Origin: Rhodobacteraceae bacterium UBA2776
GTDB taxonomy: Bacteria > Pseudomonadota > Alphaproteobacteria > Rhodobacterales > Rhodobacteraceae
Direction of reading: 5' to 3'
NCBI GenBank assembly: GCA_002352425.1
Contig: DEIK01000074.1
Span: 1-64,000 of the forward strand
DNA: 64,000 bases
Made by a program: the position numbers and the translations under genes. Below are positions 49,051-59,194 of this stretch, in pieces (the first letter of the stretch is position 1; every line of letters starts with the position of its first letter). The notes under the pieces were generated by a model. The model did no database searches. It saw nothing but the letters and a program-made list of their open reading frames with translations, and had not been told where the DNA came from.

Positions 49051-49493
49051 TGACCGACACAACAGACAATCTTGCCATCGCATTATTTGGCGAAATTTTC
49101 ATGGGAGACCAGCTGGCGCGCAACCGACTGTCCAAAGCGCTGCCAAAAGGCATGGAGTTGTCGCATTTTTCGGTTTTGAATCATCTTACCACCGCGAATG
49201 CTGAACGATCTCCGGCCCAATTGGCAAAGGCGTTCCATGTAACCCGCGGGGCGATGACCAATACGCTGAACAAATTGGAATGGGCGGGGCATATTCATAT
49301 TCGTCCAGATTGGGATGATGCGCGGCGCAAGCATGTCACAATCAGCCCTTCGGGCCGCGCCGCCCGCGATGTGGCGCTGAATGCAATTGCGCCGATTATT
49401 GCCAAAGTGGTCGAGGCTATCGGGACCGAAAAGGTGCGTGCCGCATTGCCGGTATTGCGTGAATTCAGGGACCAGATGGGTGAAGAAAGCTAG
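49050..49493 (+). CDS. MarR family transcriptional regulator
   Basis: The 147-residue protein has the winged helix-turn-helix [25 protein letters not shown] and the wing [17 protein letters not shown] typical of MarR. It could respond to a small phenolic or antibiotic-like ligand. It overlaps the upstream hydrolase gene by one nt and the convergent ubiG by four, so its target may be adjacent. Confidence 0.92.
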   Translation: MTDTTDNLAIALFGEIFMGDQLARNRLSKALPKGMELSHFSVLNHLTTANAERSPAQLAKAFHVTRGAMTNTLNKLEWAGHIHIRPDWDDARRKHVTISPSGRAARDVALNAIAPIIAKVVEAIGTEKVRAALPVLREFRDQMGEES

Positions 49494-50233
49494 CGTTTGA
49501 CACTGGCCGTTACATAATTCACCGACAGATCCCGATCCGACAAAGACCAAGACCATGCAATCGGATTAAAGACGAATCCGCTGCGATTTGTAGGCTCTAA
49601 TCCAGCGTTTTTGATCAAGTCGAACAATTCATCTGGCGTGATGAACTTGTTCCATTCATGGGTCCCTTTGGGCAACCAGCGCATGATATGCTCGGCGCCG
49701 ATAATTGCGACTGCATAGCTTTTTGGATTGCGGTTCAGGGTGGAGCAGATCATCAACCCGCCCGTTTTTAACAGCTGCTGACAAGCCGTCAGATAGGCCA
49801 GCGGATCGGCCACATGTTCGACCACTTCCATGTTTAAAACCACATCGAATTGCTCGCCCGCGTCGGCCAGTGCTTCGGCGGTTGTGTAGCGGTAATCAAT
49901 TTCAAGCCCTTGTTGGTCGGCGTGGACCTGCGCGACAGGGATGTTTCCTTGGGCTGCATCGGCGCCAACCACCGTCGCACCCAGCCGCGCCATTGGTTCA
50001 GACAACAACCCGCCGCCGCATCCGATGTCCAACAAGCGCAGGCCCTGGAACGGCAGTGTGCTGGTTAAATCACGGTCAAACATCGCTGCGATTTGGGCGG
50101 TGATATAGTCCAGCCGACACGGGTTGAGCATGTGAAGCGGTTTGAATTTTCCGTTCACATCCCACCATTCAGCAGCCATCGCCTCGAATTTGGCAACTTC
50201 GGCTGGGTCAACTGTTGTCTGATTGGCTTGCAT
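49490..50233 (-). CDS. ubiG: Ubiquinone O-methyltransferase UbiG
   Basis: UbiG carries out two O-methylations in ubiquinone synthesis. The 247-residue protein has the SAM motif [11 protein letters not shown] (residues 67-77), the MEVVEHV segment, and the conserved [12 protein letters not shown] near the C-terminus. It is transcribed opposite to its MarR neighbour. Confidence 0.96.
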   Translation of the reverse strand: MQANQTTVDPAEVAKFEAMAAEWWDVNGKFKPLHMLNPCRLDYITAQIAAMFDRDLTSTLPFQGLRLLDIGCGGGLLSEPMARLGATVVGADAAQGNIPVAQVHADQQGLEIDYRYTTAEALADAGEQFDVVLNMEVVEHVADPLAYLTACQQLLKTGGLMICSTLNRNPKSYAVAIIGAEHIMRWLPKGTHEWNKFITPDELFDLIKNAGLEPTNRSGFVFNPIAWSWSLSDRDLSVNYVTASVKR

Positions 50234-50283
50234 TCTGATCTCCGTATGGTCAATTTGGGCTCAGAAACTTGTATAGGTTATTT

Positions 50284-51276
50284 ATGGACAAGAACGCAGG
50301 GCAAAAGAGCGCATCCCAGCATCTATTTGCGCAAACCGCGCCGTTTAATACACGGATGTTGGATATGGGCGATGGCCACACGATCTATGTCGAGCAATGC
50401 GGTAACCCAGATGGGGTGCCGGTTGTGGTTTTGCATGGCGGACCGGGAGGTGGATGCAGCCCCGCGATGCGCCGCTTCTTTGACCCGACTGTTTATCGCA
50501 TCATTTTGTTTGATCAACGCGGCTGCGGGCGGTCCAAGCCACATGCCAGTGTCGAGGCGAACACCACGTGGCATCTGGTGGCCGATATAGAGCGCATCCG
50601 GGCCGCACTCGACATTGACCGCTGGATTGTTTTTGGCGGCAGTTGGGGGGCGACACTGACGTTGATTTATGCTCTAACGCACCCCAATCACGTTGCGCAT
50701 CTGGTTTTGCGCGGTGTGTTTTTGATGACGCAATCCGAGCTGGATTGGTTCTATGGCGGCGGGGCTGGAAAGTTCTGGCCAGACCTTTGGGAAAATTTCG
50801 AAAACATGGTGCCGGTTGGTGAACGCGATGATTTGATCGCCGCCTATCACAAGCGGTTGTTTTCCGGCGACCGTGATACCGAAGTGCGGTTTGCCCGCGC
50901 ATGGTCGTCATGGGAAAATGCGCTGGCGTCGATTCATAGCAACGGCGCTGTAGGACAACCGCCCGCGGATTATGCATTGGCCTTTGCGCGACTTGAAAAT
51001 CACTATTTTGCCAACGCCGGATTTTTGAAACACGACGATTGGATCATAGAAAACCTGCCCAGCATTGCGCATATTCCTGCCAGCATTGTTCAAGGTCGAT
51101 ATGACATGATTTGTCCGCCGACCTCGGCGTGGCGGGTTGCCAAAGCGATGCCAAAGGCAAATTTGCAGATGGTGCAAATGTCTGGCCACGCCCTGTCAGA
51201 ACCTGAAATTACAGCCGCTTTGGTGCAAATCATGAACAGATTGCGCCGCCAGGCCGACATTTTGGAGTGTCGTTGA
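50284..51276 (+). CDS. pip: Proline iminopeptidase
   Basis: The enzyme releases N-terminal proline from peptides. The 330-residue alpha/beta hydrolase has HGGPGGGCSP near residue 51, FDQRGCGRS (77-85), and the nucleophile Ser120 in GGSWGATL. The ATG at 50284 gives MDKNAGQK; a TTG at 50269 adds five residues and lacks support. A 155-nt gap follows before ugd. Confidence 0.95.
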   Translation: MDKNAGQKSASQHLFAQTAPFNTRMLDMGDGHTIYVEQCGNPDGVPVVVLHGGPGGGCSPAMRRFFDPTVYRIILFDQRGCGRSKPHASVEANTTWHLVADIERIRAALDIDRWIVFGGSWGATLTLIYALTHPNHVAHLVLRGVFLMTQSELDWFYGGGAGKFWPDLWENFENMVPVGERDDLIAAYHKRLFSGDRDTEVRFARAWSSWENALASIHSNGAVGQPPADYALAFARLENHYFANAGFLKHDDWIIENLPSIAHIPASIVQGRYDMICPPTSAWRVAKAMPKANLQMVQMSGHALSEPEITAALVQIMNRLRRQADILECR

Positions 51277-51431
51277 GGGGTTGATTTAGGGCGTGGAATG
51301 GGGGAATTTTGAGTCCGATCAACCACATATGACATTAATCAACAATGCAAACAGGGCTATGCGTTGACAATGTCTCTGGGCTACGACATTTCCTAAAGAA
51401 AAAAATATCAGGCAAGTTTCGGAGAGTAGTG

Positions 51432-52763
51432 ATGCGTATTGCGATGATTGGCACAGGGTATGTCGGGCTTGTATCAGGTGTATGTTTTTCCGATTTCGGA
51501 CATGATGTCATTTGTGTCGACAAAGACCCCGAAAAGATAGCGATGTTGGAGCGTGGCGAAGTTCCGATCTATGAGCCAGGCCTGGATGAGCTGATGGCCA
51601 AGAATGTCAAGAACGGCCGTCTTTCGTTTACGCAAGACCTAAAGACAGCCGTTGCCGATGCCGATGCGGTTTTCATTGCTGTCGGTACGCCGACGCGTCG
51701 CGGGGATGGTCATGCCGACCTGACATTTGTTTACGCGGCCGCCGAAGAAATCGCCAATGCCATCACGGGTTACACCGTAGTTGTTACCAAATCGACCGTG
51801 CCGCTGGGTACCAATCGGCAGGTAAAACAGGTGATCCGCAAGGCCAATCCCAAGGCTGAATATGACGTTGCCTCCAACCCTGAATTCCTGCGCGAAGGGG
51901 CTGCGATTGATGATTTCATGCGGCCAGATCGTGTGGTTGTTGGCCTACAATCTGATCGTGCGCGTGATGTGATGGATGATATCTATCGGCCGCTTTCGCT
52001 CCGCGATTTTCCGGTGATCTATACGGATCTGGAATCCGCTGAAATGATCAAATACGCTGCCAATGCATTTTTGGCGACAAAGATCACGTTCATTAACGAA
52101 ATCGCGGGTCTGTGCGAGCGCACGGGTGCTGATGTGAAACAAGTGGCCAAGGGTATGGGCATGGATGGGCGCATAGGTGACAAATTCCTGCATGCCGGAC
52201 CTGGCTACGGTGGATCATGCTTTCCCAAAGATACCAGCGCCTTGGCGCGGATGGGTCAGGAACATGCGGTTCCGATGCAAATCACTGAAACCGTGATCAA
52301 GGTCAACGACGAGATCAAGCGCCGGATGATCGATAAAGTCATGGATTTGTGTGACGGCACAGTGAACGGCAAGGTTGTTGCCATTTTAGGTGTCACGTTT
52401 AAGCCCAATACCGATGATATGCGTGATGCGCCTGCTTTGACGATTGTGCCCGCACTTGTTGGTGGTGGTGCCAAGGTGCGCTTGGTTGATCCGCAGGGGC
52501 ACCGCGAAGCTGAAGCGTTGCTGCCCGGCGTTCACTGGTTGGATGACGCCTATAAGGCGGCGAATAATGCGGATGTGATTGTTTTGCTGACCGAGTGGAA
52601 CGAATTCCGTGCGCTGGATCTGAAGCGTTTGGCCAAGAAAATGACGGCACCACGGATGGCCGATCTTCGTAACATCTATAGCGCTAAAGATGCCAAAAGG
52701 GCCGGGTTCGAGGCTTATGTTTCGATCGGGCGCAAAGATATGTTCAATAATCCCGACGAATAG
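51432..52763 (+). CDS. ugd: UDP-glucose 6-dehydrogenase
   Basis: Ugd oxidises UDP-glucose to UDP-glucuronate with two NAD+. The 443-residue protein has MIGTGYVGLVSG at the N-terminus, catalytic Cys263 in GYGGSCFPKD, and KPNTDDMRDAPAL further on. The ATG at 51432 has GGAGAG upstream. It begins the surface-glycan cluster and supplies the uronate precursor for the epimerase at the other end. Confidence 0.97.
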   Translation: MRIAMIGTGYVGLVSGVCFSDFGHDVICVDKDPEKIAMLERGEVPIYEPGLDELMAKNVKNGRLSFTQDLKTAVADADAVFIAVGTPTRRGDGHADLTFVYAAAEEIANAITGYTVVVTKSTVPLGTNRQVKQVIRKANPKAEYDVASNPEFLREGAAIDDFMRPDRVVVGLQSDRARDVMDDIYRPLSLRDFPVIYTDLESAEMIKYAANAFLATKITFINEIAGLCERTGADVKQVAKGMGMDGRIGDKFLHAGPGYGGSCFPKDTSALARMGQEHAVPMQITETVIKVNDEIKRRMIDKVMDLCDGTVNGKVVAILGVTFKPNTDDMRDAPALTIVPALVGGGAKVRLVDPQGHREAEALLPGVHWLDDAYKAANNADVIVLLTEWNEFRALDLKRLAKKMTAPRMADLRNIYSAKDAKRAGFEAYVSIGRKDMFNNPDE

Positions 52764-52778
52764 TCAAAAGGGCTGGTT

Positions 52779-53816
52779 TTGAAAACTCTTGCGATCACAT
52801 CAATGCGTAACGAGGGCCCCCACTGTTTGGAGTGGATTGCCCATCATTTGGCCGCGGGTGTTGACCACTTTTTAATCTACACGAATGATTGTGATGACGG
52901 CACTGATCTGATGCTTGATACATTAGAAAACGCTGGATTAGTGACGCATATCCGGCAGGTTCCCAAAGGCAAACGCACGGTGCAATGGCAGGCGCTGAAA
53001 CATGCCACGGATCATCCGTTGGTCGCACAGGCAGATTGGGTTTTGGTGACGGATTGTGATGAGTTTATCAACCTTCGCAGCCCTTATGGGACGCTGAAAG
53101 AAATGATCGAAGCCTTGCCTGACGAGGTGGATGCGATGGCGATGCCGTGGCGGTTGTTTGGCCATTCCGGCCAGATTGAAATGCGCGATGAGATGACGAT
53201 TGAACGGTTTACCCGCGCAGCACCGATCGACATTCAACTGCCGCTGGCACATTTTTTTAAATCATTGTTTCGCCCCGCCGCGTTTCGTCAGTTTGGTGTG
53301 CATCGTCCAAAGCGCAAGCAGGACCGTTTGCCAAAATGGGTTGACGGAGGTGGCAATGCATTGCCCGAGGGTTTTGCCAAACAGGACGGTCGCATCAACA
53401 TGTTTGGCATCGAGGCCGGCACTGATTTGGTGCAGTTGAACCATTATTCTCTACGCTCAGCGGAATCCTTTATGGTCAAACGGGCTCGTGGATTGCCCAA
53501 TCATACGGAGCGCGAGATTGGTTTAGGCTATTGGGTCGAGCGTAATTTCAACACGGTAGAGGACCCTAGCATTCAGCAAATGATGGGTGCGACAAAGGCC
53601 AAGTTGGATCAACTGAAGTTGATTAAAACAATCTCTAACCTGCACAAAAACGCATGCCAGCGCCACAAAGACTGTTTTAACGAAATGATGACAAATCGCG
53701 CTGATATTCAATTGTTTTGGCACCTGACTTTAAGCGCCTCCAGTCAGCCACCCAGTGTAACTCTTGCGCGTACCCAGATTAACCGGATCATAAAGGCTGA
53801 AAACCAAGATGGCTAA
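52779..53816 (+). CDS. Glycosyltransferase family 2-type (GT2_4/GT92-like)
   Basis: The 345-residue protein has an N-terminal GT-A-like domain: SMRNEGPHCLEWIAHHLAAG, IYTNDCDDGTDLML and the metal-binding TDCDEF (92-96). It ends with HRPKRK and LNHYSLRS, which recur in the next protein. The start is TTG, preceded by AAAGGG. The donor and acceptor are unknown. It overlaps the next gene by eight nt and is closely related to its C-terminal domain. Confidence 0.88.
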   Translation: MKTLAITSMRNEGPHCLEWIAHHLAAGVDHFLIYTNDCDDGTDLMLDTLENAGLVTHIRQVPKGKRTVQWQALKHATDHPLVAQADWVLVTDCDEFINLRSPYGTLKEMIEALPDEVDAMAMPWRLFGHSGQIEMRDEMTIERFTRAAPIDIQLPLAHFFKSLFRPAAFRQFGVHRPKRKQDRLPKWVDGGGNALPEGFAKQDGRINMFGIEAGTDLVQLNHYSLRSAESFMVKRARGLPNHTEREIGLGYWVERNFNTVEDPSIQQMMGATKAKLDQLKLIKTISNLHKNACQRHKDCFNEMMTNRADIQLFWHLTLSASSQPPSVTLARTQINRIIKAENQDG

Positions 53817-56079
53817 AGCCGCAAATAAGTCGAACTTCTTTTTGCAAACGACCCTGAATGTTCAGCAGGCGGGAGATGTGACTTTGCTTGATGCGATTTC
53901 GCATGCTGATGGCGATAATCGTAAAATGCAGTTGTTTTTTGCTGCGGGCACGCCGCCCGAGCAGTTTCGAGCGGGTAAAGGGCTGGAAATCATCGAAATG
54001 CGCAGCCTGGGCGAGGCGCCAATGCTGAATTGTATAGCCAAAGGTAAGTCTGGTCCTGTGTCGATTGATATTGGGAACCAGACCCTGAAAATTAAAGCCG
54101 AAGACCCTGAAACAGCCGTTTTCGCGGGTCTTAACGTGGGTTTTGCGATCCGCAACGGTGAATCGCTTGAAACCACGTTGGAATGGCTGAACTACCACGT
54201 CACGCATCATGGTATGAACGCTGCGCTTATTCTGGATCGGGCCAAACCACAGGCCGATAAGGCCTACGCCAACCAGTTGAAAAACAAAGCCGCCAAGATC
54301 AAGGGACTGGAACGACTTGTACTGCTGAGAGCAAAAGTACCGCTTGGCAGAGCAGATTTGCCAGCGGAATCTCACCCTTTCAACGTGCCAGGTGCGCCGG
54401 GTAAGGATCGGATGGAAATTCCGAAAGGTGATGCGTGGAATTCGCCACTGGGTGAGTTGCAGATGTTTGAACTGCTGCGAGCGCGGTTTCTTGATCATGC
54501 CCGCGCTGTGATGAACATTGAGTTGTATGATCTGGTGGTGATTGGCAAAGGCAAAAATGTTTTTGACCGTGCGGTTGTGGCCAGCAATGGCTGTATTCAG
54601 ATGGATGGCCATCAGATTTACCCGTGGCGCGTGCGCAATGGGGATGAAGCCACATTTGGTGATCATATCTGCCGCCAGTTTGACGCCAAGGGTACGCGTA
54701 AACGGTGGTGTATTGCGCCTGCCACAGCCAAGGAAAATGTGGTTTGGCGTTTGATCCGTGTGGTTGGTGCGACCCCTGCACCGGAGGAGGCCGTGCCATA
54801 TTTGCGTTGCATGGCTTTGCGTCATCCGACTGATACAGTGTCAAAAATTGTGCCTAAAACCAGCCTGATTGAAGATGAAAATCTGCTGGCCATGTCGCAG
54901 AATATTTTCAAACATAAACCGGTTCGCACACCTGAGGAAAATGCAGGGCTAAAGTGTCGTGATACCAACCGCACCGCCATCGTTACCACCATGAAAAACG
55001 AAGGGCCGTTTATCTTGGAATGGCTGGCGTACCACCGCGCCATCGGGGTTGATGATTTCTTGGTCTACACCAATGATTGCACGGATGGCACGGATACAAT
55101 GCTGCAAATGTTGCAAGACAAAGGCATCGTCCAGCACCGTGAAAATCCATTTAAAACCAGCGGCTTAAAGCCACAGCACGCAGCGCTTCAGGCGTCGGAT
55201 GATGAGCCAATGATCCAGAATGCAGATTGGTTGATCTGTATGGATGTCGATGAGTTTATAAACATCAAATGCGGCGCCGGGCGGCTTGATGATCTGTATG
55301 AGGCGATTGGCGACGCCAACATGATTTCGATCACTTGGCGGTTGTTTGGCAATAGTGATTTGCATGAATTCAAAGATGGCCTGATCATTGAGGATTATGA
55401 TCTGTGCGCCCATGAATTGATCCGAAAACCACATCAAGCCTGGGGCTTTAAAACCCTGTTTCACAACATTGGTATTTTCAAAAAAATGGGGGTGCATCGC
55501 CCCAAGGGGTTAAAGCCGCAATTGTGGGAAGATATCAATTGGGTCAATGGATCAGGGGCGCAGATGCCCAGCGACATGTACCGTAACGGCTGGCGTTCCA
55601 CGACCGAGACCTATGGTTATGATCTGGTGCAGTTGAACCATTATGCGGTGCGGTGCGCCGAGAGCTTTTTGGTCAAGCGGGATCGCGGGCGGGTTAACCA
55701 CGTCGATCGGGACCAAGGCATGGCTTACTGGTTTCGGATGAACAATAACGCGATGAAGGAGCATTCGATTCAGCGCATGGTGCCGGCCGTGCGTGCCGAG
55801 CTGGACGCGCTGATGGCTGACCCGGACATCGCCGCCGCACATGCGCATTCAGTTAAAATGCACAGCGAAAAAATTGTAGAGCTGAAGGCGGGTGAAAACT
55901 ATGCCGCGTTCTATAAGGAATTGACCAGCCCGCGGTTAGAGGCCCTTTCGAAACTGCATGCGCATTTCGGGGCGAACGTGTTTCTGCTGGGACCAGAAGT
56001 TGTCCCTGACGAGGTTCTGGAGAAAGACCCCAATGAGGATTTCTTTTTCACTGTCGAAAAAGGCGAAACGACACATTAA
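53809..56079 (+). CDS. Two-module glycosyltransferase with an apparently degenerate N-terminal half
   Basis: The 756-residue protein has an N-terminal region of about 380 residues and a C-terminal family 2-type domain. The C-terminal domain (from about residue 388) has TMKNEGPFILEWLAYHRAIG, VYTNDCTDGTD, the DxD-type MDVDEF (478-483) and HRPKGLK, and matches the preceding gene product. The N-terminal half contains ETTLEWLNYHVTHHGMNAAL at about residues 120-139, resembling the EWLAYH helix of the C-terminal half, but no DxD motif was seen there. Its role could be substrate binding. Confidence 0.85.
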   Translation: MAKAANKSNFFLQTTLNVQQAGDVTLLDAISHADGDNRKMQLFFAAGTPPEQFRAGKGLEIIEMRSLGEAPMLNCIAKGKSGPVSIDIGNQTLKIKAEDPETAVFAGLNVGFAIRNGESLETTLEWLNYHVTHHGMNAALILDRAKPQADKAYANQLKNKAAKIKGLERLVLLRAKVPLGRADLPAESHPFNVPGAPGKDRMEIPKGDAWNSPLGELQMFELLRARFLDHARAVMNIELYDLVVIGKGKNVFDRAVVASNGCIQMDGHQIYPWRVRNGDEATFGDHICRQFDAKGTRKRWCIAPATAKENVVWRLIRVVGATPAPEEAVPYLRCMALRHPTDTVSKIVPKTSLIEDENLLAMSQNIFKHKPVRTPEENAGLKCRDTNRTAIVTTMKNEGPFILEWLAYHRAIGVDDFLVYTNDCTDGTDTMLQMLQDKGIVQHRENPFKTSGLKPQHAALQASDDEPMIQNADWLICMDVDEFINIKCGAGRLDDLYEAIGDANMISITWRLFGNSDLHEFKDGLIIEDYDLCAHELIRKPHQAWGFKTLFHNIGIFKKMGVHRPKGLKPQLWEDINWVNGSGAQMPSDMYRNGWRSTTETYGYDLVQLNHYAVRCAESFLVKRDRGRVNHVDRDQGMAYWFRMNNNAMKEHSIQRMVPAVRAELDALMADPDIAAAHAHSVKMHSEKIVELKAGENYAAFYKELTSPRLEALSKLHAHFGANVFLLGPEVVPDEVLEKDPNEDFFFTVEKGETTH

Positions 56080-56121
56080 CCACATGGCGGTAAAACAAAG
56101 CGGCTTATTGTTTCGGATTCG

Positions 56122-56150
56122 TTGACAAAGCGGGCTATTATCTACATATT
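56122..56150 (+). promoter_or_regulatory. Possible sigma-70 promoter before the glycosyltransferase-methyltransferase fusion
   Basis: TTGACA at 56122-56127 is 17 nt from CATATT at 56145-56150. The perfect -35 and standard spacing suggest a second promoter within the cluster, in the only sizeable gap (about 140 nt) of its middle part. Confidence 0.5.
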
Positions 56151-56220
56151 TTAAGCGAAACAGGCACAATAAGCACTGCAAGTATAACAGGCCGAATGGC
56201 TGATAAAATTGAGGAATATC

Positions 56221-57765
56221 ATGGTACTCCCGACAATCGGAACACTTTGGATTGGTCCTGAACTGAGCTGGCTGGAACAGCTGTGTTTGCAATCGTTTTT
56301 GGACCACGGGCACGAGGTGGTTTTATACACCTATGGCCAAGTTAAAGGTGTGCCAAAAGGCGTGAAGATCGCAGACGCAGATGATGTGTTGCCCAGCAAG
56401 AGCATCATCCGCCATGCGCGCACAGGTAGCCCTGCTTATCATGCCGATGTGTTTCGCCTGCATATGTTGAAACAGACGGACTATATATGGGCCGATACTG
56501 ATGCGTTTTGCTGTCAGCCTTGGGACATTAAAAAGGGCAAGCATTTTCACGGATGGATTTCCGATAAGAAACCACAGGTGAACAACGGTGTTTTGCGTCT
56601 GCCAAAGTCTAGCAAAACGCTGGCGGCGATGATCAAATTCACCAGTGATGAATATCCGGTTCCGCCGTGGCTGTCCAAGAAGGACAAGGATGAGCTGCAG
56701 GCCTTGAAAGACAAGGGCGAGGGCATGCATGTGTCCTTGATGCCGTGGGGCGTTTGGGGGCCGGATGCGTTGACTTGGTTCCTGAATGACACGGGTGAAA
56801 TCAAGTATACTCAAGACAAGCATGTGATCTATCCCGTGCCGTTTTCCATCGCAGGCGTCACCCTTAATCCCAATCGGCGTGACAAGGCCCGTGGGATGAT
56901 TAAGGATGACACGCTTTCAATCCATTTCTGGGGGCGTCGTTTTAGAAACATTGCCGCCAAATATGGCGGTGTGCCGCCAAAAGGCAGCTATGTTGCCGAG
57001 CTGTGTAAACGTCACAAGATTAACCCCAGGAAAACAGCCCATATGATGCAAAAGAAAAATATCGTAGCGCCGATCCAAGATGTGGATTTTTCCATGTTCG
57101 ATGATGCTGATGTGGCTAACCTCATTTTGCAACGCTCCGAAGTGGGTGAGGTTGGGCAGGAAATCCGCGATTGGCTGGATGGCAACGACGCACCTTTGCA
57201 AAAATACGCTAAGGATAATCGCGATGCAATTTTGAACGAGGCCCTCGAAGTGGCGCGGCGGGAATGCGAGTTTTTTGTCGAAGCTACGGATGACCCAAAG
57301 CCAAAGAAAATTGCAGATATTGGATGTGGGTATGCTTTTGCCGATCTGTTTTTGTACAACCGTTACAAATCCAATATTACCTTGATCGACATTGAGGAAA
57401 GCAAAGACCGCCATTTTGGCTTTGCAGAATCTGGTTCGGGCTATGCGAGTCTGGATAAGGCGCAGAAGTTTTTGACCAAAAATGGTGTGCCTAAGCAAAA
57501 GATCACGCTGATCAATCCGAATAAGAAAAAGGTTTCCAAGATCGGCGATTTTGATCTGGCGATTAGTCTGGCCTCTTGTGGGTTTCACTATCCGGTTTCC
57601 ACCTATGATGGGTTTTTCAGCAGTCAGATAAACGACGGCGGTGCCGTGGTTTTGGATATCCGCAAAGGTTCGGGTGGGATTGGGGAAATGAAGTCATTTG
57701 GCACTGTTGATGTGCTGGCAAAGCACCCGAAATATTCAACGGTTTTGGCCCGCGCAGATGGTTGA
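56221..57765 (+). CDS. Glycosyltransferase (sugar-binding DXD type) fused to a methyltransferase-like domain
   Basis: Residues 1 to about 250 form a glycosyltransferase related to the DXD sugar-transferase group: LPTIGTLWIGPELSWLEQL, WADTDAFC (DxD at Asp92/Asp94) and SIHFWGRRFRN. Residues from about 364 have a SAM-type motif IADIGCGYAFADLF and IDIEESKDRHFGF. The middle is charged and linker-like. The ATG at 56221 has GAGGA five nt before it. The stop overlaps the next gene by eight nt, and the methyltransferase-like part has a counterpart there. Confidence 0.85.
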   Translation: MVLPTIGTLWIGPELSWLEQLCLQSFLDHGHEVVLYTYGQVKGVPKGVKIADADDVLPSKSIIRHARTGSPAYHADVFRLHMLKQTDYIWADTDAFCCQPWDIKKGKHFHGWISDKKPQVNNGVLRLPKSSKTLAAMIKFTSDEYPVPPWLSKKDKDELQALKDKGEGMHVSLMPWGVWGPDALTWFLNDTGEIKYTQDKHVIYPVPFSIAGVTLNPNRRDKARGMIKDDTLSIHFWGRRFRNIAAKYGGVPPKGSYVAELCKRHKINPRKTAHMMQKKNIVAPIQDVDFSMFDDADVANLILQRSEVGEVGQEIRDWLDGNDAPLQKYAKDNRDAILNEALEVARRECEFFVEATDDPKPKKIADIGCGYAFADLFLYNRYKSNITLIDIEESKDRHFGFAESGSGYASLDKAQKFLTKNGVPKQKITLINPNKKKVSKIGDFDLAISLASCGFHYPVSTYDGFFSSQINDGGAVVLDIRKGSGGIGEMKSFGTVDVLAKHPKYSTVLARADG

Positions 57766-59119
57766 GACAAAGACGATTCTTCAGGCGCTTGATCTGGATG
57801 AGGTGGGGCGGATCGCTGATATCAATGGCGGCACACCTGATCTGGCGATTGCGCTACACAACCGATTTGGCAGCAAAATCGACGTGATCTGTTTGGACAG
57901 CGAAGGCGGGTATATTGAGCCGGATAAAGATATCCGTAAATATACCAAAAAGCTGCAAAAAGCCGGTGTTGAAAAATCAGCTATTCGGTTTGTGACAAAG
58001 CAAAGGATGCTCAAATCCTATGACGTGGTCACCACGGTTGGAAATTTCGGGTCGCGCTACAAGATCAAGCATATCAAACGTCTGTTTGATAAGGCACTGC
58101 ACCCGTTATCACGGGTGGTAATTGATATCAAAAAGGGCAGTGGTAGCTATCCGTTTTTGAACGACTACGGCGGATGCAATACCCTATCAGCGCCAACGCG
58201 AGACAGCACAGGTATGGTGGTGATGTCGGTTGAACCCGTGTCCGAACCGGCGGGCGAATGGTCTGCGATTGCCAAAAAACTGGCAGGCAAAAAGGGCTTT
58301 TTCACTGATTGTGGCGAGCATTCCTTTCTTTACATCCCGCGTGGCGACACATTGGTTGTGACCTTTGACAACCTTGATATAGCCATGACCAAACGTGATG
58401 ATCGGCGTCCTTGGGGCTTTGCGTTTATTGAGTCTGAAAACTGGTCCATGCTGGGCGTTATGGCCAACGGCTGGACATGGTTTCGCGATGGGGCTGTGAC
58501 GGATGAATTTAATCGTCTACGCGACAGTGGTTTCTTTGATCAATTCAAGCGCGTGGTGTTTTACGGGGCCTCGATGGGTGGGTACGGCGCTGCGGCTTAT
58601 TCAGCGGCGGCCAAGGGATCAACTGTATTTGTGATCAGCCCACAATCGACGTTGGATAAGGAAATCGTTCCGTGGGAAATGCGCTATAAAAAGGTCTGGG
58701 GCCGCGATTTTTCCGGCGAATATGGCGATGCTTCTATCAGCAGTCAATCGGCTGCCGACGTGCATTTGATGTATGACCCTTATGTTGCGCCCGATACGGG
58801 TCATGCCAAACGGTTCACGGGTGAAAATGTTACGCATTGGCGCTGTCCGTTGCTTGGCCACCGGCTAGGGTCATCCTTGCAGCAAATGGGAATTTTGCAG
58901 GAAATCGCGCGCAAATCCATTTTGGGCGAGTTAGACCAGCTGACGTTTTACAAATTGCTGCGCAAGCGCCACGAATTTCCGCGCTATCAGCGTGAACTGG
59001 CCAATCTGGCACTGGATCGAGGCCGCCCTGAATTGGCGCGCCGCGTTTGTCGCTTTGTATTGGCGCAGCGCAAAGACCGGTTTTTCCAAAAAATGCTGGC
59101 CCGTATCGCCAATGATTAG
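57758..59119 (+). CDS. Methyltransferase-like domain fused to an alpha/beta hydrolase
   Basis: The 453-residue protein starts with a methyltransferase-like region in which the motif position reads IADINGG (from about residue 19) and later VVIDIKKGSGS; the preceding gene product has IADIGCG and VVLDIRKGSGG at equivalent places. The rest is an alpha/beta hydrolase with the elbow GASMGGYGA (near residue 272) and the later region PYVAPDTGHAKR. It is probably cytoplasmic, as no signal peptide is seen. The enzyme activity and substrate are unknown. Confidence 0.82.
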   Translation: MVETKTILQALDLDEVGRIADINGGTPDLAIALHNRFGSKIDVICLDSEGGYIEPDKDIRKYTKKLQKAGVEKSAIRFVTKQRMLKSYDVVTTVGNFGSRYKIKHIKRLFDKALHPLSRVVIDIKKGSGSYPFLNDYGGCNTLSAPTRDSTGMVVMSVEPVSEPAGEWSAIAKKLAGKKGFFTDCGEHSFLYIPRGDTLVVTFDNLDIAMTKRDDRRPWGFAFIESENWSMLGVMANGWTWFRDGAVTDEFNRLRDSGFFDQFKRVVFYGASMGGYGAAAYSAAAKGSTVFVISPQSTLDKEIVPWEMRYKKVWGRDFSGEYGDASISSQSAADVHLMYDPYVAPDTGHAKRFTGENVTHWRCPLLGHRLGSSLQQMGILQEIARKSILGELDQLTFYKLLRKRHEFPRYQRELANLALDRGRPELARRVCRFVLAQRKDRFFQKMLARIAND

Positions 59120-59194
59120 CATCTGACTTGAGGCGACTTTGTTAATCATGATAGGTTATGGACAATAAAGTAACGGATCGAGTAGCGGGATAAT

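Noticed and set aside
53788..54825. Long open frame (345 codons) on the minus strand
   Set aside because: It lies wholly within the glycosyltransferase gene in the antisense frame, has no ribosome site and its translation shows no family signature; it follows from base composition.
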